In this document: piece after piece, positions 17,801 to 25,921 of the stretch
Position numbering within the stretch: the first letter of the stretch is position 1
Layout: the number at the start of each line of letters is the position of its first letter
From: JBNNGK01 sp050268245
GTDB lineage: Bacteria > Pseudomonadota > Gammaproteobacteria > Enterobacterales > Enterobacteriaceae
Assembly: GCF_050268245.1 (NCBI RefSeq)
Contig: NZ_JBNNGK010000013.1
Span: 54,748 to 118,747 of the forward strand
Reading direction: 5' to 3'
Length of the DNA stretch: 64,000 nucleotides
Notes under the pieces: model-generated
What the model was told of the DNA's origin: nothing
The model's database searches: none
What the model saw: the letters and a program-made list of their open reading frames with translations, nothing else
Made by a program: the position numbers and the translations under genes

Positions 17801-18296
17801 CCAAGGTGGCACCAATACCATTAAACCACGGTAGCATGGCATTACTCAGCAAACTGCCGATCACACCACCAGAGGCAAAGTAATAGAGATCATCAATATT
17901 GAGTGCCGCCAAACCACATGAAGTCAGCACCAGCGCCAACGTACCAATTAAGCGCAGTGAGAGTGCAAAATAGTCGATGTGATCACCGGTATCACGCTGA
18001 CGGTAGGCTGCCCAGCATAGGATAATCATGATCGGCGGGATCGCGTATGCAAGCACCCCGAAGGTAAACAGTAATGTGTCGGCCATCCAGGCGCCCACAC
18101 CACCACCTAGATTATGGATCGGCTCATGCCATGCAGTTTGCGACCAGCTAGGATCAGACGGATTGAAACTGATCAAAGCAGCCATGAGGTAAACGGCGAA
18201 AATCGCCACCACGATCAACACAGCTTCCAGTAACCGTCGGCCACTGCTGAGTTTTTTCAAGGTAACGTCTTTATCTTCTGTATATTCCTGGCTCAA
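14802..18296 (-). CDS. ftsK: DNA translocase FtsK
   Basis: Division-septum DNA pump of 1164 residues. The N-terminal 200 residues have four to five membrane segments and the septal targeting role. A long Pro/Gln-rich linker follows (about residues 210-650), containing PQQPVQPQQP-type runs and a tandem repeat around EALQEAALGRAFAEQQ / DALQEAALRQAFAEQQ. The C-terminal motor has Walker A GTTGSGKS and Walker B IVVMVDEFADL. The last 65 residues form the winged-helix gamma domain (SGVQRQFRIGYNRAARIIEQM) that reads KOPS and contacts XerD. It is slightly shorter than E. coli FtsK, the linker being variable in the family. The lrp gene lies upstream, as in E. coli. Confidence 0.97.
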   Translation of the reverse strand: MSQEYTEDKDVTLKKLSSGRRLLEAVLIVVAIFAVYLMAALISFNPSDPSWSQTAWHEPIHNLGGGVGAWMADTLLFTFGVLAYAIPPIMIILCWAAYRQRDTGDHIDYFALSLRLIGTLALVLTSCGLAALNIDDLYYFASGGVIGSLLSNAMLPWFNGIGATLALLCVWAAGLTLFTGWSWLVIAEKIGAAVLGVATLMTNRSRRNEGYYDDRYRDEPALTEKETAKEAAVDPAIDSDDVLFTAPSVGESTQQAQATEEVAAAASLSSLRATRDESEDLSQTAVQPSEEVQVTEPVVPVEAIAAMKPAAPAVTTAPSAPTSVNQHPMNTQSDNGGTPPLYSFEVPEETPTPKTTRVVDSHHDDEPQLGNWRSTTPPQRDPSPFDFSATTPHESSEVSDASGFAAGDAAASLNNARPSADTSAAGIAAATVASNTFMPAFSATSEANSQVKQGIGPELPRPNPVRIPTRRELASYGIKLPSQRMAEQEQQSHSGEPQPGVSLNPQEEDEALQEAALGRAFAEQQTQRYGESYSQDDEDALQEAALRQAFAEQQQARYADTPLADTSRAVDTRNAFSFSPIDDLVDDGPSEPLFTLSPQPEEETSAPQPVQQPQQQTPSPSVQPLHQPVQPQQPVQPQQPAEPAQAAAPQQPAMDSLIHPFLMRNDQPLQKPTTPLPTLDLLTEAPKEVEPIDSFALEQKARLVEASLADYRVKADVVDILPGPVITRFELDLAPGVKAARISNLSRDLARSLSTPAVRVVEVIPGKPYVGLELPNAKRQTVYLREVLDCPAFRDNPSPLSIVLGKDISGEPVVADLGKMPHLLVAGTTGSGKSVGVNAMILSILYKATPKEVRFIMIDPKMLELSVYEGIPHLLTDVVTDMKDAANALRWCVAEMERRYKLMSALGVRNIAGYNERVDQAEAMGRPIPDPFWKPSDSMDITPPVLEKEPYIVVMVDEFADLIMTVGKKVEELIARLAQKARAAGIHLVLATQRPSVDVITGLIKANIPTRIAFTVSSKIDSRTILDQGGAESLLGMGDMLYLAPNSSIPVRVHGAFVRDQEVHAVVKDWKARERPQYKEGIVSAGDDGEGGGIDGDEDLDPLFDQAVEFVVDKRRASISGVQRQFRIGYNRAARIIEQMEAQGIVSEQGHNGNREVLAPPRHE
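16622..16790 (-). repeat. Tandem repeat in the FtsK linker
   Basis: Two consecutive units of about 29 codons encode DEALQEAALGRAFAEQQTQR and DALQEAALRQAFAEQQQARY. The units share most residues, suggesting an internal duplication of a helical, Ala/Glu/Gln-rich segment within the linker. Confidence 0.8.
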
Positions 18297-18416
18297 GAAA
18301 GGCTCTCCAGGTTCCTGTTAGCTGATAACGTAACAGCGCCGAGAGGTTGCCCCGGCGCCAAGACTGTATGAATAAACAGGAGTGTAACGAATTTAATCAG
18401 GTTTTGCACCTGCACC

Positions 18417-18911
18417 TTACCGTGTTTTGATAACCAGACGGTTACTCTGTTTCACTTCTTCCATCACTACATAAGTGCGGGTGTCATTAACACCTGGAAG
18501 ACGCAGCAACGTTTCTCCCAGCAGTTTACGATAAGCCGACATATCCGGTACGCGGGTTTTCAACAAGTAGTCGAAATCACCGGAAACCAGATGACACTCC
18601 TGAATTTCTTCCAGTTTTTGTACCGCAGTATTGAACTGCTCAAACACATCTGGCGCACCACGGTTCAGCGTGATCTCTACAAAAACCAGCAGCGATGCAT
18701 CCAGATAATGCGGATTCAACAATGCGGTATAACCATGGATGAAACCTTGACGCTCAAGACGACGCACACGCTCCAAACAAGGTGTTGGGGATAAACCCAC
18801 GCGCTTCGAAAGCTCGACGTTCGAGATGCGGCCATCCTTTTGGAGTTCATTCAGGATGTTGCGATCGATACGATCGAGATCTTTACCCGGGCGTTTCTTA
18901 TTGTCTGCCAT
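18417..18911 (-). CDS. lrp: Leucine-responsive regulatory protein
   Basis: Global regulator of 164 residues, almost identical to E. coli Lrp by memory. The HTH is in residues about 25-50 (ISNVELSKRVGLSPTPCLER). The RAM effector/oligomerisation domain follows, with the family stretch HLVSGDFDYLLKTRVPDM. Start at 18911 gives MADNKKRPGK as in other Lrp proteins; 13 extra open codons upstream are not used. It is divergent from trxB across a long gap that should hold its autoregulated promoter and long leader. Confidence 0.98.
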   Translation of the reverse strand: MADNKKRPGKDLDRIDRNILNELQKDGRISNVELSKRVGLSPTPCLERVRRLERQGFIHGYTALLNPHYLDASLLVFVEITLNRGAPDVFEQFNTAVQKLEEIQECHLVSGDFDYLLKTRVPDMSAYRKLLGETLLRLPGVNDTRTYVVMEEVKQSNRLVIKTR

Positions 18912-19575
18912 TATTATTGTCTCTCTTATTTTCTTCCTTGCACTTGCCACACCCTCGCCAACATCACTGTTTTAAGGGTTCGATCCAAGCGAAGACCCGA
19001 TGCCTGTTATCTGCCGCTAATTTCCACAGGGGATTAACGACATTAGTGCTTCTTCACTAACCAATTTCCCGTTGCACGGTCTGTCTGTCTAATCCCCGCG
19101 CGCGTGGATAATTTGTTCTTCCTGTGATGTTTTCGCAAATGCGTAGCGGATTGTCAAAGTAAAAGAAGCAAAATCAGAAGAACGTGCCGTTAATAAAAGT
19201 TAGCACCGCATTTTTAATGATGATTCGCTGGGTAAAAATACCGGGCAGATAGCCGCATAAAGCCGTCAAGAGTGAGGGTTTTCATTCATTACCGTTTATT
19301 CTTTCTCCGATTATCCGTCTCAACACAATTCAGACTCACGCCAATCCGTCCTAGCCCTCGCGCTGTGCCACGCTCATGTATCTTGAGCGACCGAACGTGC
19401 TCTTACCCTCTCATCATTACTGCGACATTTTTCGCCATCACACTCCGTCACGCATCGATTAATCGGCGATAGCTATCAAACAAATCGTTAACAACACGCG
19501 CTGGCGCTTTTTTTACTGCGCTATTTTCCCTACAATCGATGCCATTGTCCGCCATTGTGGGAAAAGAGGTCATTC
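18912..19575. other. lrp-trxB divergent intergenic region (664 bases)
   Basis: No convincing gene. E. coli lrp is known to have a long untranslated leader, so the left half is probably transcribed leader plus Lrp/H-NS-bound promoter. An eight-base inverted repeat, GGGGATTA (19029-19036) and TAATCCCC (19090-19097), brackets part of it. The right half, ending with AAGAGGT (19564-19570), carries the trxB ribosome site. Confidence 0.5.
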
Positions 19576-20547
19576 ATGGGCACGGCTAAACATAGCAAGT
19601 TATTGATTCTGGGCTCCGGTCCGGCTGGCTACACCGCTGCGGTTTATGCCGCGCGTGCAAACCTGAACCCGGTGTTGATTACCGGTATCGAACAAGGCGG
19701 TCAGTTGACCACCACCACCGAAGTGGAAAACTGGCCGGGTGATGCGGAGGGCCTGACGGGCCCGCGGCTCATGGAACGCATGCATGAACACGCAGAGAAA
19801 TTCCAAACGAAAATCGTTTTCGATCATATCAACAGCGTTGACTTGCAAAATCGTCCGTTTCGTCTGTTTGGCGACAGCGGCGAATATACCTGCGACGCAT
19901 TGATCATCGCTACCGGCGCATCCGCACGCTATCTCGGCTTACCGAGCGAAGAGGAGTTCAAAGGTAAAGGCGTTTCCGCCTGTGCCACTTGCGATGGTTT
20001 CTTCTACCGTAACCAAAAAGTTGCCGTCGTCGGCGGCGGTAACACCGCGGTTGAAGAAGCGCTGTATTTGTCTAATATCGCCGCTGAAGTGCATTTGATT
20101 CACCGCCGTGACAGCTTCCGCTCAGAAAAAATCCTGATCGATCGGCTGATGGACAAGGTGAAAAATGGCAACATCGTTCTGCACACCGATCGTACCTTGG
20201 ATGAAGTGCTGGGCGACGAGATGGGCGTTACCGGCGTTCGCATGCGCAGCACTAAAAACGAGAGTGAAACCACCGATCTGGCGGTTGCTGGCGTGTTTAT
20301 CGCCATCGGCCACAGCCCTAACACCCAGATCTTCGGTGATCAACTGGCGCTGGAGAACGGCTACATCAAAGTGCAATCCGGCATCCAAGGTAATGCGACC
20401 CAAACCAGTATTCCTGGCGTATTTGCTGCGGGTGACGTTATGGATCACATCTATCGTCAAGCCATCACCTCAGCCGGTACAGGCTGCATGGCGGCACTGG
20501 ATGCTGAGCGCTACCTCGACGGTATTGCTCAGGCGACAGCGCGATAA
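19576..20547 (+). CDS. trxB: Thioredoxin-disulfide reductase
   Basis: FAD/NADPH enzyme of 323 residues that reduces thioredoxin in the cytoplasm. The FAD motif GSGPAGY lies near residue 12, the redox-active pair in CATC near residue 136, and the NADPH motif GGGNTAVEE near 155. The C-terminal FAD block GVFAAGDVMDHIYRQAITSAG is intact. The ATG at 19576 follows AAGAGGT by five bases and gives MGTAKHSKLL, the family start; an in-frame upstream start is less likely. An imperfect hairpin terminator follows, so it is separated from cydDC although all point the same way. Confidence 0.98.
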   Translation: MGTAKHSKLLILGSGPAGYTAAVYAARANLNPVLITGIEQGGQLTTTTEVENWPGDAEGLTGPRLMERMHEHAEKFQTKIVFDHINSVDLQNRPFRLFGDSGEYTCDALIIATGASARYLGLPSEEEFKGKGVSACATCDGFFYRNQKVAVVGGGNTAVEEALYLSNIAAEVHLIHRRDSFRSEKILIDRLMDKVKNGNIVLHTDRTLDEVLGDEMGVTGVRMRSTKNESETTDLAVAGVFIAIGHSPNTQIFGDQLALENGYIKVQSGIQGNATQTSIPGVFAAGDVMDHIYRQAITSAGTGCMAALDAERYLDGIAQATAR

Positions 20548-20594
20548 ACCATTCTGTGCTGTCCTCCACTGACAAATAAAACATCCTAAAACCG

Positions 20595-20626
20595 AATGCC
20601 GTCCAGTTAAATCTGAGCGGCATTTT
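20595..20626 (+). terminator. Likely trxB terminator
   Basis: AATGCCG pairs with CGGCATT with a partly paired middle, followed by TTTTCG, 48 bases past the trxB stop. Confidence 0.6.
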
Positions 20627-20949
20627 CGCTTCTACGACGCCAACCTCATCAGAATATTCCGCGAAGTCTGACTCCCCTTGCGACCGCTCAGGCCAACTCT
20701 CGGTGCCGTGACCGGAGCACCTCAGCTGTGTCCTTCTTAATGCCATCGCCTCCCGCACCGTCACGCCGTAGTTATACGGATCGACGCTTTGGCGTCTTGC
20801 CGTATTGATAACGTCCCGAAACATCCGTAGAACTGAGAAAATATCTTTAACTCAAGCCAAATCGCCGCCTTATTTCTTTTCAGCCGGCGCAGTCACGAGG
20901 TAACATTACCCCTCACTTGTGCGCTTCCGGATGGGGCAAACACTTTTTT

Positions 20950-20964
20950 TAACAGTATGTTAAC
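20950..20964 (-). promoter_or_regulatory. ArcA-box-like sequence upstream of cydD
   Basis: On the minus strand GTTAACATACTGTTA has the GTTA-N7-GTTA direct repeat of the ArcA consensus GTTAATTAAATGTTA and agrees at 11 of 15 positions. It lies 42 bases before the cydD start. Confidence 0.35.
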
Positions 20965-21005
20965 TTGGCCTGTTGCGACAGGCGTCGGCGACGCAGACAC
21001 TTCTG

Positions 21006-22772
21006 ATGAAAAAAACCAGACAGCACCAGTTAACCCAGTGGCTTAAAACGCAGAGCGCTCTTGCGAAACGTTGGCTACGCCTTTCAATGTTATTAGGATT
21101 GTTCAGCGGCATTTTGATTGTGACGCAGGCTTGGCTGTTGGCCGCCCTGCTCCATGCACTGATCATTGAACAGACACCTCGCGAAGAACTTATCTCTGCG
21201 TTTCTCTGGCTGGCCGCCACGTTTGCGTTACGCGCGCTGCTGAGCTGGTTGCGCGAATACGTGGGTTTTATCTGCGGCAAAGTTATTCGTCAGCAGATGC
21301 GCCGTCAGGTGCTGGATAAGCTACAACAGCTTGGCCCTGCGTGGGTTCAGGGTAAACCGGCCGGCAGTTGGGCCTCGATCATTATTGAGCAGATCGAAGA
21401 TATGCAGGATTATTACTCGCGCTACCTGCCGCAAATGTATCTGGCGGTCTTTATTCCCCTGTTGATATTAATCACCGTATTCCCAATTAACTGGGCTGCC
21501 GGCGTGATTTTGTTGGCCACCGCGCCGCTTATTCCGCTGTTTATGGCGTTGGTCGGCATGGGGGCTGCCGATGCCAACCGGCGTAACTTCGTCGCGCTGG
21601 CTCGCCTAAGCGGTAATTTTCTCGATCGGTTACGTGGCTTAGAGACATTGCGTCTCTTCCATCGCGGTCAGGCAGAAACCGATCATATCGCGAAATCCTC
21701 CGAAGATTTCCGCCGGCGAACCATGGAAGTCTTGCGGATGGCATTTCTCTCTTCGGCTGTACTGGAGTTTTTCGCTTCAATCTCCATTGCGGTGGTCGCG
21801 GTTTACTTTGGTTTTTCCTATCTTGGCGAGCTGAACTTTGGCAGCTATGGCATGGGCGTTACATTGTTTGCTGGTTTCCTGGTGTTAATACTGGCACCGG
21901 AATTCTTCCAGCCGCTGCGCGATTTAGGCGCGTTTTATCATGCTAAAGCGCAAGCGATAGGTGCCGCAGAAGCATTGGAAACCTTTCTCAACGCTAAAGG
22001 TGAAAGCATCGGCAACGGTAGCTTAACGCTGGACGATGCCACCCCGCTGACGTTGGCAGCCTGTGATGTCGAGATCCTATCGCCACAGGGCGTTGTACTG
22101 GCCGGTCCACTGAACTTCACTCTGCCAGCCAATCAGCGTATTGCCCTAGTCGGCTTAAGCGGGGCGGGGAAAAGTTCACTGCTAAACCTGCTGCTCGGTT
22201 TTCTACCTTATCGTGGTTCTTTACAGATTAACGGTATCGAACTGCGTGAGCTCGATGCAGAACATTGGCGGCAACGGCTGGGCTGGGTCGGGCAAAACCC
22301 GCATTTACCGGCGCAGACCCTGCGTGACAACATTCTGCTTGGTCATCCTCAGGCCGATGAACAACAGTTGCAACAGGCGGTAGAACAGGCCTACATCAGC
22401 GAATTTCTTGCTCAGCTACCCGAAGGGGTGGATACCGTATTGGGCGACAACGCAGCACGCCTGTCGGTTGGGCAGGCCCAGCGGGTAGCCGTCGCCCGGG
22501 CGCTCATCAGCCCACGTCAATTGTTATTGCTGGATGAGCCTGCCGCCAGTCTGGACGCGCACAGCGAGCAACGGGTTATGCAAGCGTTGAATGTTGCCTC
22601 TCATCAACAAACTACGCTATTGGTGACTCACCAATTGGAAGATACCGAAGATTTTGATCAGATTTGGGTGATGGATAACGGGCAGATCGTCCAACAAGGC
22701 GATTACGCAACGCTGAGTAGCCAGCCTGGGCTGTTTGCCACTCTGATCGCACACCGCAGTGGGGAGCTCTAA
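21006..22772 (+). CDS. cydD: Heme ABC exporter CydD (glutathione/cysteine transporter family)
   Basis: Half of the heterodimeric ABC transporter CydDC, 588 residues, equal to E. coli CydD. It is needed for assembly of cytochrome bd and moves reduced thiols and possibly heme to the periplasm. The first 330 residues hold about six membrane segments, with the conserved block PLIPLFMALVGMGAADANRRNF. The ATPase domain has Walker A GLSGAGKSS near residue 385, signature LSVGQAQRVAVARAL and Walker B LLLLDEP. The ATG at 21006 is chosen by alignment with the family start MxKxRQxxLTxWL; an upstream TTG adds 11 codons. It precedes cydC by two bases. Confidence 0.96.
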   Translation: MKKTRQHQLTQWLKTQSALAKRWLRLSMLLGLFSGILIVTQAWLLAALLHALIIEQTPREELISAFLWLAATFALRALLSWLREYVGFICGKVIRQQMRRQVLDKLQQLGPAWVQGKPAGSWASIIIEQIEDMQDYYSRYLPQMYLAVFIPLLILITVFPINWAAGVILLATAPLIPLFMALVGMGAADANRRNFVALARLSGNFLDRLRGLETLRLFHRGQAETDHIAKSSEDFRRRTMEVLRMAFLSSAVLEFFASISIAVVAVYFGFSYLGELNFGSYGMGVTLFAGFLVLILAPEFFQPLRDLGAFYHAKAQAIGAAEALETFLNAKGESIGNGSLTLDDATPLTLAACDVEILSPQGVVLAGPLNFTLPANQRIALVGLSGAGKSSLLNLLLGFLPYRGSLQINGIELRELDAEHWRQRLGWVGQNPHLPAQTLRDNILLGHPQADEQQLQQAVEQAYISEFLAQLPEGVDTVLGDNAARLSVGQAQRVAVARALISPRQLLLLDEPAASLDAHSEQRVMQALNVASHQQTTLLVTHQLEDTEDFDQIWVMDNGQIVQQGDYATLSSQPGLFATLIAHRSGEL

Positions 22773-22774
22773 TC

Positions 22775-24511
22775 ATGCGCGTTTTGCTACCGTTTTTGGC
22801 GTTGTATCGTCGCCACTCATTGCTCATTTCCTTGGGTATCCTACTGGCCATTGTGACACTGCTAGCCAGCATTGGGCTATTGACTCTGTCTGGCTGGTTC
22901 CTCGCTGCATCATCGCTGGCCGGGCTAGCGGGGCTGTATACCTTCAACTACATGTTGCCAGCCGCGGGCGTACGCGGTGCAGCAATTTTTCGCACCGCCG
23001 GACGCTATGCTGAGCGTGTGGTCAGCCACGATGCAACGTTCCGCGTGTTATCGCATCTGCGCGTTTTTACCTTCCAAAAAATCCTACCGCTATCCCCGGG
23101 CGGCATAGCACGCTTCCGCCAGGCAGAGTTGCTAAACCGACTGGTTGCGGATGTCGATACGTTGGATCATCTGTATCTGCGGGTCATTTCACCACTGGTT
23201 AGCGCTGCGGTGGTTATCGCCGTGGTGACGTTCGGTTTAAGCTTCCTCGACAGTACCTTGGCTCTGACCTTAGGCGGAATTCTGCTGTTATTGCTGTTGC
23301 TGGTGCCGCCGGTATTTTATTACGCCGGTAAGCCCATCGGGGGTGAACTGACTGCTTTACGCAGCCACTATCGCACCGATCTTACCGCCTGGCTGCAAGG
23401 GCAAGCAGAGCTGGTGGTCTTCGGCGCGGTCAACCGTTACCGCGCCGCACTTGTCACTACCGAACAGCATTGGCAACGTCGCCAATGGCAACAGGCTTCG
23501 CTGGGCGGCATGGCGCAGGCTTTGATGATCCTCTCAAGCGGTTTAACGGTAACACTGCTGCTATGGCTGGCCGCCAACGGCGTCGGGGAAAACAGCCAAC
23601 CCGGCGCGCTGATTGCGCTATTCGCTTTCGCGACGCTTGCGTCTTTTGAAGCATTAATGCCCGTGGCCGGTGCCTTCCAGCATCTTGGCCAAGTGATCGC
23701 CTCCGCCACACGCGTTAATCAATTGATTCAACAGCAACCAGAAGTCACCTTCCCTGCGGCTGGCCCTGCGAGCGCTCCCCACGCGGCACTGCGCTTGCAA
23801 CACGTCAGTTTTACCTATCCAGGACAACCGCAACCCGTGCTACGTGACGTAACGCTGGACATCGCCGCAGGCCAACACATTGCGCTGTTAGGGCGTACCG
23901 GTTGTGGTAAATCGACTCTGTTGCAATTATTGACCCGCGCTTGGAATGCCGACAGTGGCGAAATCCACCTCAACGGCATACCGCTGGCGAATTATGATGA
24001 AAGTACATTACGTGCCATGACCGTGGTCGTTAGCCAACGTGTGCATATCTTTAGCAGCACACTGCGCGAAAACCTGTTGCTGGCGGCGCCAACCGCGAAT
24101 GACGACGCACTAAAAAGCGTATTGCAACGCGTCGGCTTGGATAAGCTACTGGAAAATGAAGGGTTGAACGCTTGGCTGGGTGACGGTGGCAGGCAGCTCT
24201 CCGGCGGTGAGCAACGTCGTCTGGGCATCGCTCGTGCGCTGCTGCACCCGGCACCGCTGATGCTGTTAGATGAACCAACCGAAGGGTTGGATGCAGAAAC
24301 CGAGCAGCAGATTCTGACGTTATTGCGTGAGCACTGCCGAGATAAGACGTTAATTGTCGTTACCCATCGGCTGCATGGGCTTGAACATATGGATCGTATC
24401 TGCGTGATGGATGGCGGTCAGATTGTTGAACAAGGCGATCACACCACCCTGCTCAATCAGCAAGGGCGATACGCTCAGTTCTGTCAACGCATCAGCCATA
24501 AGCTGCCGTAA
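22775..24511 (+). CDS. cydC: Heme ABC exporter CydC (glutathione/cysteine transporter family)
   Basis: Partner subunit of CydD, 578 residues. Six membrane segments occupy the first 310 residues, with family stretches LTLSGWFLAASSLAGLAG and RTAGRYAERVVSHDATFRVL. The nucleotide-binding domain has Walker A GRTGCGKST (about residue 375), signature LSGGEQRRLGIARAL and Walker B LMLLDEPTEGLD. It starts two bases after the cydD stop, so coupled expression is expected. Its stop is 30 bases before aat. Confidence 0.96.
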   Translation: MRVLLPFLALYRRHSLLISLGILLAIVTLLASIGLLTLSGWFLAASSLAGLAGLYTFNYMLPAAGVRGAAIFRTAGRYAERVVSHDATFRVLSHLRVFTFQKILPLSPGGIARFRQAELLNRLVADVDTLDHLYLRVISPLVSAAVVIAVVTFGLSFLDSTLALTLGGILLLLLLLVPPVFYYAGKPIGGELTALRSHYRTDLTAWLQGQAELVVFGAVNRYRAALVTTEQHWQRRQWQQASLGGMAQALMILSSGLTVTLLLWLAANGVGENSQPGALIALFAFATLASFEALMPVAGAFQHLGQVIASATRVNQLIQQQPEVTFPAAGPASAPHAALRLQHVSFTYPGQPQPVLRDVTLDIAAGQHIALLGRTGCGKSTLLQLLTRAWNADSGEIHLNGIPLANYDESTLRAMTVVVSQRVHIFSSTLRENLLLAAPTANDDALKSVLQRVGLDKLLENEGLNAWLGDGGRQLSGGEQRRLGIARALLHPAPLMLLDEPTEGLDAETEQQILTLLREHCRDKTLIVVTHRLHGLEHMDRICVMDGGQIVEQGDHTTLLNQQGRYAQFCQRISHKLP

Positions 24512-24541
24512 TCCGCGCTGTAAAGGCCGCTAAGGAGTTTT

Positions 24542-25267
24542 ATGCGCATTATTAAGCTTTCACCGCACTCATTAGCGTTCCCGTCACCTGAGGGCGCCTT
24601 GCGCGATCCTAATGGCCTGTTGGCTATCGGTGGCGACCTAAGTGCACAGCGATTGTTAGCGGCTTATGAGCACGGTATCTTCCCGTGGTTCTCACCCGGA
24701 GAACCGATTCTATGGTGGTCACCGGACCCACGCGCGGTACTATTCCCGGCAGAACGCCACATCAGTCGCAGCCTTAAGCGTTTCTTACGTACTCACCCGT
24801 TTCGCATTACGTTAAACCATGACTTTGCGTCGGTCATTGCCGCCTGTGCCGATCGACCAGAGGAAGGCACGTGGATTGGCCCCGACGTACAGCGAGCCTA
24901 TCTCCAGTTGCATACACTCGGTTACGCCCACTCGGTCGAGGTTTGGCACGATGAACAACTGGTAGGCGGGATGTATGGCGTAGCGCAAGGCGCATTATTT
25001 TGTGGTGAATCCATGTTTAGCCGCACCACCAACGCCTCAAAATGCGCATTGATGGCTTTTTGCCAGCATTTTGCCGCTTTTGGCGGTGAATTGATTGACT
25101 GTCAGGTGCTTAACGCGCACACTTCCCGCCTTGGTGCGCGTGAAATACCCCGCCGCCAATTTTTGCAGCACCTTAGCCAGCTTCAACGTCGACCATTAGC
25201 GACAGAATGCTGGGTGCCACAAGTCATACCCCCACAGCAGGCTGAACCACCCTCCCCAACAAACTAA
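24542..25267 (+). CDS. aat: Leucyl/phenylalanyl-tRNA--protein transferase
   Basis: Cytoplasmic transferase of 241 residues. It adds Leu or Phe to proteins with N-terminal Arg or Lys, creating N-degrons for ClpS-ClpAP, which are also encoded in this window. The conserved blocks FPSPEGALRDPNGLLAIGGDL, YEHGIFPWFSPGEPILWWSPDPR, GMYGVAQGALFCGESMFS and LIDCQVLNAHTSRLGAREIPR are all present. AAGGAG (24532-24537) precedes the ATG. Tight spacing after cydC suggests read-through from cydDC. Confidence 0.97.
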   Translation: MRIIKLSPHSLAFPSPEGALRDPNGLLAIGGDLSAQRLLAAYEHGIFPWFSPGEPILWWSPDPRAVLFPAERHISRSLKRFLRTHPFRITLNHDFASVIAACADRPEEGTWIGPDVQRAYLQLHTLGYAHSVEVWHDEQLVGGMYGVAQGALFCGESMFSRTTNASKCALMAFCQHFAAFGGELIDCQVLNAHTSRLGAREIPRRQFLQHLSQLQRRPLATECWVPQVIPPQQAEPPSPTN

Positions 25268-25373
25268 TTTTGCGGAAACGGTGCAATGTTCACCGACACA
25301 TCTTTACATAATGTGGGTTTTTCGGCATTATCTTGCCGGTTAAAAACTAAGGTAGTTACACCTAGAGGATTCG

Positions 25374-25592
25374 ATGGCCAAAGAAGACAATATTGAAATG
25401 CAGGGCACCGTTCTTGATACGCTGCCGAACACCATGTTCCGCGTAGAATTGGAAAACGGGCACGTGGTAACCGCTCATATCTCCGGTAAAATGCGTAAAA
25501 ACTATATCCGCATCCTGACGGGCGACAAAGTCACTGTAGAGCTGACCCCGTACGACCTGAGCAAAGGCCGCATTGTCTTCCGTAGCCGTTAA
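25374..25592 (+). CDS. infA: Translation initiation factor IF-1
   Basis: An S1/OB-fold protein of 72 residues that binds the ribosomal A site during initiation. The sequence MAKEDNIEMQGTVLDTLPNT and the end KGRIVFRSR are almost invariant in enterobacteria. AGAGGA upstream of the ATG serves as ribosome site. The gene lies 106 bases after aat, where an own promoter is likely. Confidence 0.98.
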   Translation: MAKEDNIEMQGTVLDTLPNTMFRVELENGHVVTAHISGKMRKNYIRILTGDKVTVELTPYDLSKGRIVFRSR

Positions 25593-25644
25593 TCGGCTAA
25601 CCCGTCGCCAGCCACTGGCGACATTGAGGATGTAAATCCCTCCA

Positions 25645-25717
25645 GAGCCCTTTCCGTTTACCCCCGCCGCAGCGTTCAACATTGAGTTGCAAGTGCGTAG
25701 GTAAACTGAGAGGGCTC
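25645..25717. repeat. 18-base imperfect inverted repeat
   Basis: GAGCCCTTTCCGTTTACC (25645-25662) is complementary to GGTAAACTGAGAGGGCTC (25700-25717) at 16 of 18 positions, enclosing 37 bases. As RNA it would fold into one long stem-loop. Function unknown; it could be a processed 3' end, a decayed insertion, or a small repeat element. Confidence 0.7.
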
Positions 25718-25732
25718 ACTCATTTTGGGCGC

Positions 25733-25759
25733 AAAAAAAGCGATGCTTGAGCATCGCTT
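25733..25759 (-). terminator. Terminator after clpA
   Basis: On the minus strand AAGCGATGC-TCAA-GCATCGCTT runs into a stretch of seven T in all. It lies about 160 bases after the clpA stop. Confidence 0.8.
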
Positions 25760-25921
25760 GAGCTTGATGACGAAGTCGCCTGATAACCCGATATACTCGG
25801 GCATAGCGTAGCGAGGGGCGCTCCGGTGGCTTATGCCACTACGACCCCACCGCCACGCTTTCCCTAATAACGTTTGTCAGCTGTCTGAAGCAATGCTAAA
25901 GCATTGCGAGTGGCGTACGGC

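Larger units (their letters stand above)
20548..21005. other. trxB-cydD intergenic region (458 bases)
   Basis: A hairpin AATGCCG...CGGCATTTT (20595-20626) probably ends trxB. From about 20640 to 20824 the minus strand is open for an unrecognised ORF that runs into the trxB 3' end; I do not accept it as a gene. The right part holds TTAACA-GTA-TGTTAA (20949-20963), which includes an ArcA-box-like GTTA-N7-GTTA, and should contain the cydDC promoter. Confidence 0.5.
25593..25921. other. infA-clpA intergenic region: inverted repeat, hairpins, no serW tRNA
   Basis: The E. coli counterpart holds the serW tRNA-Ser gene; here no T-loop or serine-tRNA sequence is visible on either strand. Instead there are a GTCGCCAG/CTGGCGAC hairpin just after infA, an 18-base imperfect inverted repeat (25645-25662 with 25700-25717), the clpA terminator, a CCCGA-TATAC-TCGGG hairpin and GCAATGC-TAAA-GCATTGC 12 bases after the clpA stop. 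Confidence 0.6.

Noticed and set aside
20465..20824. 119-codon minus-strand ORF overlapping the trxB 3' end
   Set aside because: It runs through the trxB terminator and its last 27 codons are antisense to trxB. I recognise no domain, there is no membrane or signal feature, and no clear ribosome site. A protein search of the first 60 residues would decide.
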